This document shows, piece after piece, positions 7,452 through 16,459 of a DNA stretch of 43,704 nt. The DNA is from CAYONZ01 sp964405465 (GTDB lineage Bacteria > Bdellovibrionota > Bdellovibrionia > Bdellovibrionales > JAMPXM01): NCBI GenBank assembly GCA_964405465.1, contig CAYONZ010000029.1, positions 1 to 43,704 of the forward strand. Reading direction: 5' to 3'. Each line of letters begins with the position of its first letter. Position 1 is the stretch's first letter. Under the pieces are notes generated by a model that ran no database searches, was not told the origin of the DNA, and worked only from the letters and a program-made list of their open reading frames with translations. The position numbers and the translations under genes are program-made.

Positions 7452-8828
7452 ATGAGTAAACTCTGGGGCGGACGATTTGAAAAAGAAACTCACAAAGCCG
7501 TCGAGGTCTTTACGGCCTCGATTCAAGTCGACGCGCGCCTCTGGGAAGTGGATATCATCGGCAGCATTGCGCACGCTCGCATGTTGGGTGCGCAAAATAT
7601 TTTGCCTCAAGGTGAAGTGGAAACAATTGTTCAGGGGCTTGAAGCCGTTCGAAGTGAAATTCGTCTGGGCTTTTTAACTTTCAATCCCAATGCCGAAGAT
7701 GTTCACTCTGAAATCGAAAAATTTTTGACGGATAAAATAGGCCCCGTAGCCGGAAAATTACATACAGCTCGCAGTCGAAATGACCAAGTTGCGACTGACA
7801 CCAGACTATATCTACGCGGCCAGATTGATGAAATGACAGTAGCGCTGAAAGAACTCAGCACCTGGCTCGTTGTTAATGCCGAAAAACATTTGCAGACCAT
7901 TTTACCTGGGCTTACCCACACTCAACACGCCCAGCCCGTGAGCTTGGCCCATCACCTCTTGGCTTATTTTTGGATGTTTCAGCGAGATCGCGAACGTCTC
8001 GTCGAAACTCGCCATCGTGTGAATGTCTTGCCCCTCGGATCTGCCGCGATGGCGGGAACCTCTTTTCCTCTTGATCGCCAGATGGTGGCGCGCGAATTGG
8101 GATTTGAAAGAGTTTCGGAGAATTCACTCGACGCGGTCTCTGATCGTGATTTTTGTGTCGAATTTTTGTCCCACTCGAGTCTCATTATGATGCACCTTTC
8201 TCGCTTAGCTGAAGAACTTATCTACTGGTCAACGCCAGAGTTCGGGTTCATTCAACTCGATGACAGCGTCACAACCGGAAGCAGCATTATGCCACAAAAG
8301 AAGAACCCAGATGTGGCAGAGTTAATACGCGGTAAAGTCGGACGAGCCTACGGCGCACTCATGGGAACATTGACCATGCTAAAAGCACTGCCGCTTGCCT
8401 ACAATCGTGATTTACAAGAGGATAAACAATTCTTATTTGATGGACTCGACACCACCCTGTCTAGTATCAAACTCACTTTGCTGATGCTTGAAACCGCTGA
8501 CTTCAAAGCAGAGCGCATGCAGGCCGCACTACTTGGTGATTTTAGTAATGCAACAGATCTTGCCGACTATTTGGTTCGCAAAGGGTTGCCATTCCGCCAA
8601 GCTCACGAAGTGGTCGGCAAAACCGTACGCTACTGTATTGAAACTAAAACTCCACTCGAAAAGGTATCGCTCGAGGCACTTAAGCTTCAGAGCCCGCTTT
8701 TTGAAAGTGATGTTTTGCCTGAGCTCCAACATCTTGCCGTCATGGAGGCTCGCTCCTCAGAAGGTGGAACTGGGTCCGAGGCGGTTAAAGCCCAGCTGCA
8801 CAAAGCCCGCATGGCGCTCATCAAGTAG
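7452..8828 (+). CDS. argH: Argininosuccinate lyase
   Basis: Splits argininosuccinate into arginine and fumarate. 458 residues, full length. It starts with the characteristic SKLWGGRFE. It carries the HTARSRNDQVATD substrate motif (near 104-116), the catalytic-base region LTHTQHAQPVSLAHH, and the superfamily signature GSSIMPQKKNPD (about 280-291). It ends without the acetyltransferase (ArgA) domain that is fused to ArgH in some gamma-proteobacteria. AAGG lies about 9 bases before the ATG, overlapping the end of argG. Confidence 0.97.
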   Translation: MSKLWGGRFEKETHKAVEVFTASIQVDARLWEVDIIGSIAHARMLGAQNILPQGEVETIVQGLEAVRSEIRLGFLTFNPNAEDVHSEIEKFLTDKIGPVAGKLHTARSRNDQVATDTRLYLRGQIDEMTVALKELSTWLVVNAEKHLQTILPGLTHTQHAQPVSLAHHLLAYFWMFQRDRERLVETRHRVNVLPLGSAAMAGTSFPLDRQMVARELGFERVSENSLDAVSDRDFCVEFLSHSSLIMMHLSRLAEELIYWSTPEFGFIQLDDSVTTGSSIMPQKKNPDVAELIRGKVGRAYGALMGTLTMLKALPLAYNRDLQEDKQFLFDGLDTTLSSIKLTLLMLETADFKAERMQAALLGDFSNATDLADYLVRKGLPFRQAHEVVGKTVRYCIETKTPLEKVSLEALKLQSPLFESDVLPELQHLAVMEARSSEGGTGSEAVKAQLHKARMALIK

Positions 8829-9228
8829 CTGTCATTTAGGTGTGACCAGACTGTGATCCTCAGTGATTCCATGATACGGCCCTTAGTTTTGGGCCTATCC
8901 AACAAAGGCAAATGAATCCAGCACCTGAGGTGATTGGCGTCTTGAGTAAAAACTGCCGCGGCACTTTTCTCTCAGGAAACCCGCATTCAGATCCCAAACA
9001 CCCCTGGCGTGAGCCCTTCTCTGGAACCACTAAATAAAATTAACTAATAGTGTTAGAAATTTTTTTGAATTTAACATTATGGGTCTTTTTCAATACAAGA
9101 CAGCTTATCTGCTTTGGGGAGCAGATTTTTGAAAGATCACCGGGTTAAGACCATTGGCCTTAAAATCTTTGCTGGAGAGCCTTTTAGAAGATCGAAAACA
9201 AATGATAGTTTCTGGGGGGAAATATCAA
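8829..9228 (+). other. Intergenic region between argH and the protease gene
   Basis: 400 bases with no credible gene. It holds a GGCCC/GGGCC hairpin without a U-run (8878-8895), an AT-rich stretch (9036-9085) that could contain a promoter, and a strong plus-strand terminator (9107-9130) about 100 bases before the protease ATG. Confidence 0.5.
9107..9130 (+). terminator. Intrinsic terminator in the leader of the protease gene
   Basis: ATCTGCT-TTGGGG-AGCAGAT is a perfect 7-bp stem with a 6-base loop, followed by TTTT. It is 279 bases after the argH stop and about 100 before the protease start. It could end a long argGH 3' UTR, a short RNA, or act as an attenuator. Confidence 0.7.
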
Positions 9229-10098
9229 ATGAAAAGAACGCTGCAAACAGCATTTGCCATGACATCTCTCGCTCTTGCTATGCTTACAACTTCTTGCGGT
9301 AAAGCTCCGCAAACGAAACTCCAAGCAGAAGACTCCTCACAGATTTTGGGGGGCACAATGGTTTCAACAAATGACCCCATCTCAAAAACTGTTGTGCTTA
9401 TTTACGATGCGGCTGTAGGCGCTATATGCACGGGCTCGATTCTCAACAATGAATTCATTTTGACAGCAGCGCATTGCACAGAGAGCAGCCCTGTTGATCT
9501 ACGTGTTGTTTTTGGAACAGACCTGCAAAGCCCAAGTGTGATCGTTCGCGCAGTTCTTGATTACCAGGAAAGTCCATTCTGGGCTGCCCGCCAAGGCGCT
9601 CAAAAGGATCATGGCGACATTGCCGTCTTGCGCTTTGCTGGAGGGCTTCCGTCTGGGTACGGACCGGCTCAGGTTCTTCCTGATGCTTCGAGTTTAGTTA
9701 AAGGGGCTCGTATCACTTTGGCCGGCTACGGTACAACCCGTGTGGCCGCAGAAGAAAAAATGCTGAACCTTCGCAAAGTTGATGTGAGTATTGCAGATCC
9801 TTTGTTTGCCAAAACCGAAGTCCTATTGGACCAGACGAGCGGACGTGGTGCATGCCACGGAGATTCGGGTGGCCCTGCCTATCTAGTGGCGAGCAATGGT
9901 CAAACTTACCTCTGGGGAGTCACCAGCCGCACAGCCAACGATCCAAAAGACACCTGCCAAGCATTCTCGGTCTACACTAATCTTTTACCCTACGCTTCCT
10001 GGATCAAACAGACGATTTCAACACTCATGACGACGCCCTCGGCAAACACCAAAAAGCCACACAAAGAGCCGACACCTCGCCCGTCCAAAGCCTCTTAA
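9229..10098 (+). CDS. Trypsin-like serine protease, lipoprotein
   Basis: I place the start at the ATG at 9229: it has GGGGGA 8 bases upstream and begins a proper lipoprotein signal. The frame is open 25 codons further upstream without a signal-like sequence. This gives 289 residues. The lipobox LTTSC puts the lipidated Cys at 23. ILGG at 39-42 resembles the activation site of the S1 family (IVGG). The catalytic triad is His82 (LTAAHC), Asp130 (GDIAVL) and Ser213 (GDSGGP). The last 20 residues are Lys/Pro/Thr-rich and look disordered. The protein is probably exported and membrane-anchored. Bdellovibrio relatives carry many such proteases, often linked to prey digestion; that role here is inference. 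Confidence 0.92.
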   Translation: MKRTLQTAFAMTSLALAMLTTSCGKAPQTKLQAEDSSQILGGTMVSTNDPISKTVVLIYDAAVGAICTGSILNNEFILTAAHCTESSPVDLRVVFGTDLQSPSVIVRAVLDYQESPFWAARQGAQKDHGDIAVLRFAGGLPSGYGPAQVLPDASSLVKGARITLAGYGTTRVAAEEKMLNLRKVDVSIADPLFAKTEVLLDQTSGRGACHGDSGGPAYLVASNGQTYLWGVTSRTANDPKDTCQAFSVYTNLLPYASWIKQTISTLMTTPSANTKKPHKEPTPRPSKAS

Positions 10099-10140
10099 GA
10101 TTCGCTAAGCAGTGTAGGACAATTTGCCCTTGATCGGATA

Positions 10141-10168
10141 AAAAGCCCGGCATAATGCTGGGTTTTTT
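10141..10168. terminator. Bidirectional terminator between the protease and the histidine kinase
   Basis: CCCGGC-ATAAT-GCTGGG (10146-10162, one G-T pair) is followed by TTTTTT on the plus strand and preceded by an A-run that serves the minus strand. It sits between two convergent genes. Confidence 0.8.
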
Positions 10169-10188
10169 ATTCTTGGATGCAAAGCTCT

Positions 10189-12168
10189 TTAGCCTACCAA
10201 TGAAAAATCACGTTCCAACATGATCTGATATTGCGGAATGCGAACGACAAAACATGTATTCGGACAAGTGTCGTCGAGCATAATTGCTCCCCCATGATTT
10301 TCAACAATACCCTTAGAAAGGCTAAGTCCAAGCCCCGTGCCCTTGCCAACATCTTTAGTGGTATAGAAAGGCTGCATAATCTTTCGTGCAACTTCAGGGG
10401 CAATTCCCTCTCCACTGTCAGTGACTCGAAACTCAATAACCTCATCTTCAACCTTGATGTCCAATTTGAGCCACTTATCACCTCGTTCAGAGATCGCATC
10501 AATTGAGTTGTTCAATAGATTCAAAAGTACCTGAGAAATTTGTACGACACGACAATCCAATTGCACATCCGGTACCTCTGAGACCTCAAAACTCACTCCG
10601 CATGTCATCATCCGCGAGCGGCAGAGCTCGAGTGTATCATCAACTAGCTCGCGCAAGGGTCGGGTCTCAAATGGATCACCCTCGCCGTCCCGAGAAATCA
10701 TCCTGAGGCCACGAATAATTTTGGCGATTCGATCAGCCATCTTTTCGATTTTCAAGGAAGTTTCTGAAACCCTCTCGACCGAGACTTCTCCTTTTTGCGA
10801 GAGCTTTCGCAATTGAGCCGCTTTGGCCACGATAATAGCAAGTGGGTTATTGATCTCGTGGGCAACTCCTGAAGACATTTCGCCAAGAGCCGACATCTTT
10901 GAGGACTGCACCAACTTGAGCTGAGCCACCCGATTTGACTCTTCAAGATTCTTGCGTTGAGTGATGTCACGCAAACTACTCTGGAGATGGCGCAAAGAAC
11001 CGTGTTCGTCAAAAATCGGCTTCGAGACAATTTCTACCCAAACGGGACTTCCGTCTTTGCGCGCCAGCCTCGTCTCCACAGGATGAGTATAGACTAGTGT
11101 TTGCTGCCTTTCAGTCACATGCTTTTGCAGTGCCTCACGATCCTCGTTATAAACAAAATCAAATGATGATTTACCAACCATCTCGGCCGGCAAAAAACCC
11201 AAAAGGTCCCGGACCGAAGGAGAAATGTAGACCAAGCGAGAATTGGCCTCAAATAAAGCCACCACGTCCTGAGTATTTTCTGTGATCAATTTCAGCACTT
11301 CTTTTTGCCGAGTAGAATCAGTGATGTCTTGGCAAGAGCCATAGGCTTTAATCACTTTTCCGTATACCTGATCAACACGACCTTCAACACGAATCACCTT
11401 GAACCTTCCGGTTGCTGAACGCATCCGATAGTCAGCATGAAAGCTTCCCCCTTGTTCGATGGCGGCCTTCATTTCGTCGAAAAACTTTTTCCGATCACCC
11501 TCCACAAAGTACTGTAATAAAAGTTCTAAGGTTGGCTCAATGGAGTAGGATTTCAAATCCAAAATCGAAAAAATTCCATGCGAAAGGAATGCGCGTTTGT
11601 TTATATAGTCCCATTCCCATCCACCGATTTGTGCAGCACTTTCAGTTTTTTCAAACAAAAGACTCTCACGTTTATTGATAGTTACATCTTGAATATTACC
11701 ATTGAAAACTTTATTTTCACCCGCACGCTCATTGTATTTTCCTGTCACTCGAATCCAACGAATCTCTCCATCAAACCGAACAAATCTTCCTTCAAATTGA
11801 AAATAGATTCCTGGAAACTGCGCCAGCAGTGCCTCGCAATTCTTAAGATTCAACGAGGAGACCGAGTCGCCAGACTGATCACCCGAAAGGCGGGGAACAA
11901 AATCTGAAACACTAGTCGTTGTGGCATAACTGTGAATTTCTCCCACACAAGCCACCAGTCCTTGAGACACAGCAATCATAGACCATGCGATAAACGCCTT
12001 TGGAGCCCTGGCATTTTCTTTTTCAAACACGATTTGAAATAGCTGGGTTTCTTGATCTCCCTCCGGGCGCGTGTGAGTGGCAATCGCGTGTGCCAAGAGG
12101 TTCTCCATGTGTGACCTTTGCTCACTCAAACTAAATTCACTTAAAACACGTCCAAGAACGCTAGTCAT
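10189..12168 (-). CDS. PAS-domain sensor histidine kinase (N terminus disrupted by an apparent frameshift)
   Basis: From the first in-frame ATG (12168) there are 659 residues with no transmembrane segment, so a cytosolic sensor. At least three PAS/PAC-like modules are seen, ending at NIQDVT, CQDITD and LRDITQ. The third (about 293-408) is the clearest. Dimerisation helix with phospho-accepting His437 (SSGVAHEINNP), N-box NLLNNSIDA, G1 DSGEGIAPE, F/G2 FYTTKDVGKGTGLGLS. No receiver domain is present and no response regulator is adjacent, so this is an orphan kinase. The frame stays open 49 codons upstream of 12168 with clear PAS sequence but no ATG, GTG or TTG. The natural start appears to be the out-of-frame ATG at 12287. 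Confidence 0.88.
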   Translation of the reverse strand: MTSVLGRVLSEFSLSEQRSHMENLLAHAIATHTRPEGDQETQLFQIVFEKENARAPKAFIAWSMIAVSQGLVACVGEIHSYATTTSVSDFVPRLSGDQSGDSVSSLNLKNCEALLAQFPGIYFQFEGRFVRFDGEIRWIRVTGKYNERAGENKVFNGNIQDVTINKRESLLFEKTESAAQIGGWEWDYINKRAFLSHGIFSILDLKSYSIEPTLELLLQYFVEGDRKKFFDEMKAAIEQGGSFHADYRMRSATGRFKVIRVEGRVDQVYGKVIKAYGSCQDITDSTRQKEVLKLITENTQDVVALFEANSRLVYISPSVRDLLGFLPAEMVGKSSFDFVYNEDREALQKHVTERQQTLVYTHPVETRLARKDGSPVWVEIVSKPIFDEHGSLRHLQSSLRDITQRKNLEESNRVAQLKLVQSSKMSALGEMSSGVAHEINNPLAIIVAKAAQLRKLSQKGEVSVERVSETSLKIEKMADRIAKIIRGLRMISRDGEGDPFETRPLRELVDDTLELCRSRMMTCGVSFEVSEVPDVQLDCRVVQISQVLLNLLNNSIDAISERGDKWLKLDIKVEDEVIEFRVTDSGEGIAPEVARKIMQPFYTTKDVGKGTGLGLSLSKGIVENHGGAIMLDDTCPNTCFVVRIPQYQIMLERDFSLVG

Positions 12169-12287
12169 ACTCTCACCGACTAGATGGCAGAAGCCGGCAT
12201 TTGCTTTCTCGATTCGGCCCTCGCTATTTAATAAAATCAGACAATGCTGCGAAGACTGTAAATATGACGAAGAAAAAAACGATTCAT
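12169..12287 (-). other. Displaced N-terminal segment of the histidine kinase, with A7 tract
   Basis: The minus strand has an ATG at 12285-12287 with GGAG 5 bases upstream. Its frame ends after 16 codons. If the A7 tract at 12273-12279 had one more A, this ATG would read into the kinase frame through ILLNSEGRIEKANAGFCHL, a typical PAS core. A sequencing or assembly error, or a real slippage/phase-variable site, would explain this. Confidence 0.6.
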
Positions 12288-12557
12288 TGCCACTCCATAA
12301 ATGGTCTAGTCTTTCATTATTTCATCAAGCTTATCGGAGTTTTTCTTAACACCAAAGACACAAAACAGCCTCAAAATGAGACTCAATTAAATATTCTCAG
12401 TGTACTTTAGATTTCATACGTTCAAAATCTGAACAAAAACTTTTAGATTCAGGCAAAATAGAATTGGCCAGAGAAACCTGCCAAAATAAATTCACGCAAA
12501 ATAGTCTTAGGCAAATAGAGCAAACGATTTCAAAAACAAAAATCACCTGCACATGAA

Positions 12558-14417
12558 TCAAGTTGAAACAGATTTGGGTTCCGCTTGAGCAAAGTGACGA
12601 AGAACATCCTCACGCGGACCAAATATCTTCACTTGCCCTTTATCAAGCCAAAGAACGCGATCGCAATGTTGAAGTGTTGTCAAACGATGGGCAATGATAA
12701 TCTGCGTACGACCCTTAAAAAAAGCTTCCGTTGCATGAACTAATATTTCTTCTGACTGCGGGTCAACCGAGCTCGTTGCCTCATCCATGATCACAACTGG
12801 CGCATCACTCAAAAGGCACCTCGCCATACACAAAAGCTGGCGCTCTCCAACTGAAATATTGCGGCCTTTTTCTTCAATTTGAAAATCAAGACCACCCGGT
12901 AAACTTGCCACCCAAGACTTCAAACCAACTCTCTCTAGTGCCTGAAGTATATTTTGCTCATCGGTTTTTTTGTCCCCAACGAGATTCTCTCGAATGGACC
13001 CCAGAAACATAACCGGGTCCTGCGAAATAAAAGCTATCTGTTTGCGGTAAAGACCAAGATCAAAATCGCCAACCGAAAAGTCTCCGACTTGGATTTTCCC
13101 TTTTTCCACAGGGTACAAATTTAAAATCGCCTGAATCAAACTGCTCTTACCACTTCCTGTTCTGCCAACAATTCCGACCCTTTCTCCAGGATGAATTGCA
13201 AACGAGATATCCTTCAAAACCCAATCTAGATCACTTCCATAACGAAAACTAACCTTGTCGACCTTGACCGAAACTGCTTGCTGCGGAGTGAATTTACCTT
13301 GCGCCTCAAGATTTCGCACATGATCTTGGTGAGTCGGATGTCCCGTCTCAAACCTTGCTCTTTCTGGCAAAAAGGCACCGGCCTCGAGTGGCTGACGAAG
13401 ATAGTGGTCTAACCTCTCAACACCTGTCATGGCCTCTTCAAATTGCGAGATCCATTCAAAAAACATTTGCAGACTTGCGCTCGAAAGGGAAACAAATGTG
13501 AAAGCAACGCCAATGGCACCGATCGACATCACACCCTTTTGCACTAGGATCAAACCCAAAAAGCCACTCACCAATAGTAAGACAGAGGACACAATGTTCA
13601 TTTGAAAAGTGAATCTAAATAACACAAAGGTGGTACGCATTTTCTGGGTCAGAAATTCAATATTTAAAAACCGAAACCTTTCAATAAAACTCTTCTGTCT
13701 GTCAAAGATTCGTACGCTCATTGCCCCTTGAGTGGTTTCTGCAAAGTGTGCAATTGAGGGCGAGCGATTGCGTGATAGATTTCTTCTCTCCTCACGTATC
13801 ACCCGCAAATTCAATCGATAGATCACAAAATTCAAAATCGCGATCAACAAGAAGCAAGGTAAAAAGTAAGGACTCGCAAAAAATACGAGTATGACCATGG
13901 CAATCAAATCAAAAACGATCGACAAAAATTCTGCCATTGGGCCACCAAACATACGAAACACATTGCCGTAGTCACTCGAAAATCTAGTCACCACACGACC
14001 AACAGGCGTGACATCAAAAAAACGCATGGGAAATCGGGAGGTCCGCATGGTCACTTCATCATAGATTAAACTCACCGCCTGAGCTGAAGTACGAGAAAAT
14101 CCAATTCGGAATATAGTCGTGAGCAAAAACCCAAAAACAGTCACAAACAAAAGAACAGGTAAGTACTCATGCGAACCCCAACCTTGAGCAAGACTCGGAA
14201 TGGGCCGACAGATCGCAGGCGCTTTACAAAACGAATCGGCCCACCATCCAATAATATTTGCATTCGACAACAGTAATAACCGACCTATAAAGCCAAGAAC
14301 GATCCACCCAATCATCTGTGATCGGTAGGGTCGATAAGCCATTTTAAGCGTAACCAATGCCTCTCTGCTGTACTTTCCCTCAAACTGAATTTCTTTTTCC
14401 TGATAGGCTTTAGCCAT
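12558..14417 (-). CDS. ABC exporter, permease-ATPase half-transporter (catalytic-site subunit)
   Basis: 619 residues. The N-terminal transmembrane domain has about six helices (from about 35 to 330), and the ATPase domain runs from about 385. Walker A GRTGSGKSS, signature ISVGERQ (variant of LSGGQ), Walker B VVIMDEATSSVD with the catalytic Glu present, and switch His in IAHRLTTL. It starts one base inside the stop of the upstream ABC gene (TAATG), so the two are translationally coupled and probably form a heterodimer. The DEATSSVD motif resembles the second nucleotide-binding domain of ABCC/MRP transporters. The substrate cannot be told from sequence. Confidence 0.9.
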   Translation of the reverse strand: MAKAYQEKEIQFEGKYSREALVTLKMAYRPYRSQMIGWIVLGFIGRLLLLSNANIIGWWADSFCKAPAICRPIPSLAQGWGSHEYLPVLLFVTVFGFLLTTIFRIGFSRTSAQAVSLIYDEVTMRTSRFPMRFFDVTPVGRVVTRFSSDYGNVFRMFGGPMAEFLSIVFDLIAMVILVFFASPYFLPCFLLIAILNFVIYRLNLRVIREERRNLSRNRSPSIAHFAETTQGAMSVRIFDRQKSFIERFRFLNIEFLTQKMRTTFVLFRFTFQMNIVSSVLLLVSGFLGLILVQKGVMSIGAIGVAFTFVSLSSASLQMFFEWISQFEEAMTGVERLDHYLRQPLEAGAFLPERARFETGHPTHQDHVRNLEAQGKFTPQQAVSVKVDKVSFRYGSDLDWVLKDISFAIHPGERVGIVGRTGSGKSSLIQAILNLYPVEKGKIQVGDFSVGDFDLGLYRKQIAFISQDPVMFLGSIRENLVGDKKTDEQNILQALERVGLKSWVASLPGGLDFQIEEKGRNISVGERQLLCMARCLLSDAPVVIMDEATSSVDPQSEEILVHATEAFFKGRTQIIIAHRLTTLQHCDRVLWLDKGQVKIFGPREDVLRHFAQAEPKSVST

Positions 14418-16357
14418 TAGAGATCGCCCTCGATATGATGGTCTGATTTAGTTTCACTTTCCGCACCACTAGAATCCTCTGGTAAAGGAGCTCCGCTCGA
14501 AGGCTGAATACTTACATCTGCAGCCTCCTCACTCATGCTCTGAACAAACTCGCGGAACTCCGGCACCGCTGCCAACAAAGCCGACAGCTTTCCAGAGGCA
14601 AACAGGCGACCATCTTTCAAAAATAAAATTCGATCAACTTTCCTCAACACAGACAATCGGTGGGTGACCAAAAGACGAGTGCTCGCTGTCCACTCCCCAA
14701 AGATTAAAGAATCGACCAACAGTCTTTCAGTTTCAACATCTACTGCACTCAAAGAATCGTCTAACAATACAATCGGACGTTGAAAGACGACTGCACGAGC
14801 AAGATTCAAACGTTGCTTTTGACCTCCAGAAAGATTTACCCCACGTTCTCCCAATTCGGTCTTCAAACCATCCGGAAAATTACCCAGGTCAGTTTTGAAT
14901 TGTGCAACCTGAAGAGCACTTTCAATCAGTGGTAGGTCGTTTTGCAGATCAGAATCACCGCCATACTCCAGGCGAACATTTTCATAGATCGAACCACTGA
15001 AAATAAACCCTTCCTGAGGCACAAATGAAAAATATTGTCGCCGAGATTCAGGTTTTGCCAAAGATAGGTCCTCACCAAAAATTCGCAACTGACAAAATCT
15101 TGCTGAGGTTTCATTTAAAAGTGATTGCAACAACAACGACTTTCCACTTCCAACTTCACCAACGATACCTATAAATTCACCTTCTTCGACTGAAAAAGAA
15201 ATATTGTCCAAAATCTTTTTTCCAGAAAGTTCAAGACTCAAGCCTCGCACCAAAAGAGCTGGTGGGCCAGCTGGAGAATCAAAGTGTTCACGGCCAATTT
15301 CTTGCTCCCGATTTTCAATCTTCATGAAATCTTGCACCCGCTTCAAAGAAGTCCAAGCATCAAGAGCCCATGTAAACATCCAAGGCAACTGCCGAAATGG
15401 CCGCGCCAAAAACACACCTAAAATCCAAAGAAATGCCAGAATTTCGCCCGGAGTAACCTGACCTTTGCGTAAATAGGTCAAACTCAAAACGCCAATAAAA
15501 TTCAAAAAGAAATTAATCGAAGACCCTAACGAGGACATTGTTTGCCCATTGGTGACCATGCGCACGCGATGCCGAGTTTCTTCTTCACGCTTACTGAAGA
15601 GTTTTTTTTCAAAGGCTTCAGTTCTTCCCAAAATGCGAAGCGCTCGAAGATTTTGAATCCACTCATTCACCAATCCGGTGCGTTCTGCGGCCAATTGCTT
15701 AAAACGCAAAAACAATTTGCTCTGTCGATTTGACATATAGGAATTGATAACCAAAACAACTCCCACAAATACCAATGTCGCCCACAAGGGAACGCGATAA
15801 AAATACCAAATCGCCCAGGGCCCAAGAAACAAAGGAAAAACAATTGCCGCAGCACTTGGTAAAGATTGTTCAAGCAAAGCCGTTGAACCAGAGACATCAG
15901 TTGCAAACAAGCTCACAACCTCCCCTGATGTACGACCTTTCAAGGCTTCGTTCTTTGTGGCCAACATTTTTTCATACAGATTCTGCCCCAAAACCTTTTG
16001 CATGGCGGCTCCCTCACGAACCCCTACATAGTTGGCTGCAAGAGATAGAAACTGACCGAGGAGGACCATAAAGAATGCACCCCACAGCAATTGACCTGGA
16101 GAGAGGCCCTCAAGAGGTTCGATGGTCACCTGAGAGTGAACACCCAACAAACGATCTACAAAGACTTTTTGAAAAAATGGTGCGGCTAAAGATGAAACCG
16201 CGGCACCAAAAGAAAGACCTAAGATAGAGAGGCGAGCACCTAGGCGCCACGACAAAACAGACCACAACAAATTATGGTAATCGACAAATTTGGGGTAACT
16301 ACGTGGAACTGAAAGCCATACCGGCTTTCTCAAGGAAACATGTATTTTTCGCGACAT
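14417..16357 (-). CDS. ABC exporter, permease-ATPase half-transporter (degenerate-site subunit)
   Basis: 646 residues: six-helix transmembrane domain (about 40-330) and ATPase domain from about 365. Walker A GEVGSGKSL, canonical signature NLSGGQKQR, Walker B IVLLDDSLSAVD, switch His in VTHRLSVL. The catalytic Glu after Walker B is replaced by Asp, as in the first nucleotide-binding domain of ABCC/MRP proteins (DDPLSAVD). The C-terminal tail of about 40 residues is acidic and Ser-rich. No clear ribosome site precedes the ATG. With the following gene it resembles an MRP-type transporter split into two polypeptides. Drug, lipid or peptide export are all possible. Confidence 0.9.
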   Translation of the reverse strand: MSRKIHVSLRKPVWLSVPRSYPKFVDYHNLLWSVLSWRLGARLSILGLSFGAAVSSLAAPFFQKVFVDRLLGVHSQVTIEPLEGLSPGQLLWGAFFMVLLGQFLSLAANYVGVREGAAMQKVLGQNLYEKMLATKNEALKGRTSGEVVSLFATDVSGSTALLEQSLPSAAAIVFPLFLGPWAIWYFYRVPLWATLVFVGVVLVINSYMSNRQSKLFLRFKQLAAERTGLVNEWIQNLRALRILGRTEAFEKKLFSKREEETRHRVRMVTNGQTMSSLGSSINFFLNFIGVLSLTYLRKGQVTPGEILAFLWILGVFLARPFRQLPWMFTWALDAWTSLKRVQDFMKIENREQEIGREHFDSPAGPPALLVRGLSLELSGKKILDNISFSVEEGEFIGIVGEVGSGKSLLLQSLLNETSARFCQLRIFGEDLSLAKPESRRQYFSFVPQEGFIFSGSIYENVRLEYGGDSDLQNDLPLIESALQVAQFKTDLGNFPDGLKTELGERGVNLSGGQKQRLNLARAVVFQRPIVLLDDSLSAVDVETERLLVDSLIFGEWTASTRLLVTHRLSVLRKVDRILFLKDGRLFASGKLSALLAAVPEFREFVQSMSEEAADVSIQPSSGAPLPEDSSGAESETKSDHHIEGDL

Positions 16358-16395
16358 ACAACGAGCGTACCCAGAAATCTATATGGGTAGCAAAT

Positions 16396-16448
16396 AGAAA
16401 AAGGGGAGCTGCCGACCCTTCAACCGAGGGGTATTCGGATCGACAGCT
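16396..16448 (-). terminator. Intrinsic terminator of the aceBA operon
   Basis: On the minus strand a long imperfect stem (AGCTGTCGA pairing with TCGGCAGCT, inner ACCCCTC/GAAGGGT around GGTT) is followed by CCCC then TTTTT. It begins 12 bases after the aceA stop. Confidence 0.75.
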
Positions 16449-16459
16449 AGGGAACAAAA

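Noticed and set aside
8878..8895. GGCCC/GGGCC hairpin after argH as the argGH terminator
   Set aside because: No T-run follows; the hairpin at 9107-9130 is a better terminator.
12331..12338. TCCGATAA upstream of the histidine kinase as another sigma-28 -10 element
   Set aside because: One mismatch, no -35 box, and no reason to link this kinase to motility.
12420..12434. GTTCA/TGAAC hairpin between the ABC operon and the kinase as a terminator
   Set aside because: Short, AT-rich stem without a following T-run on either relevant strand.
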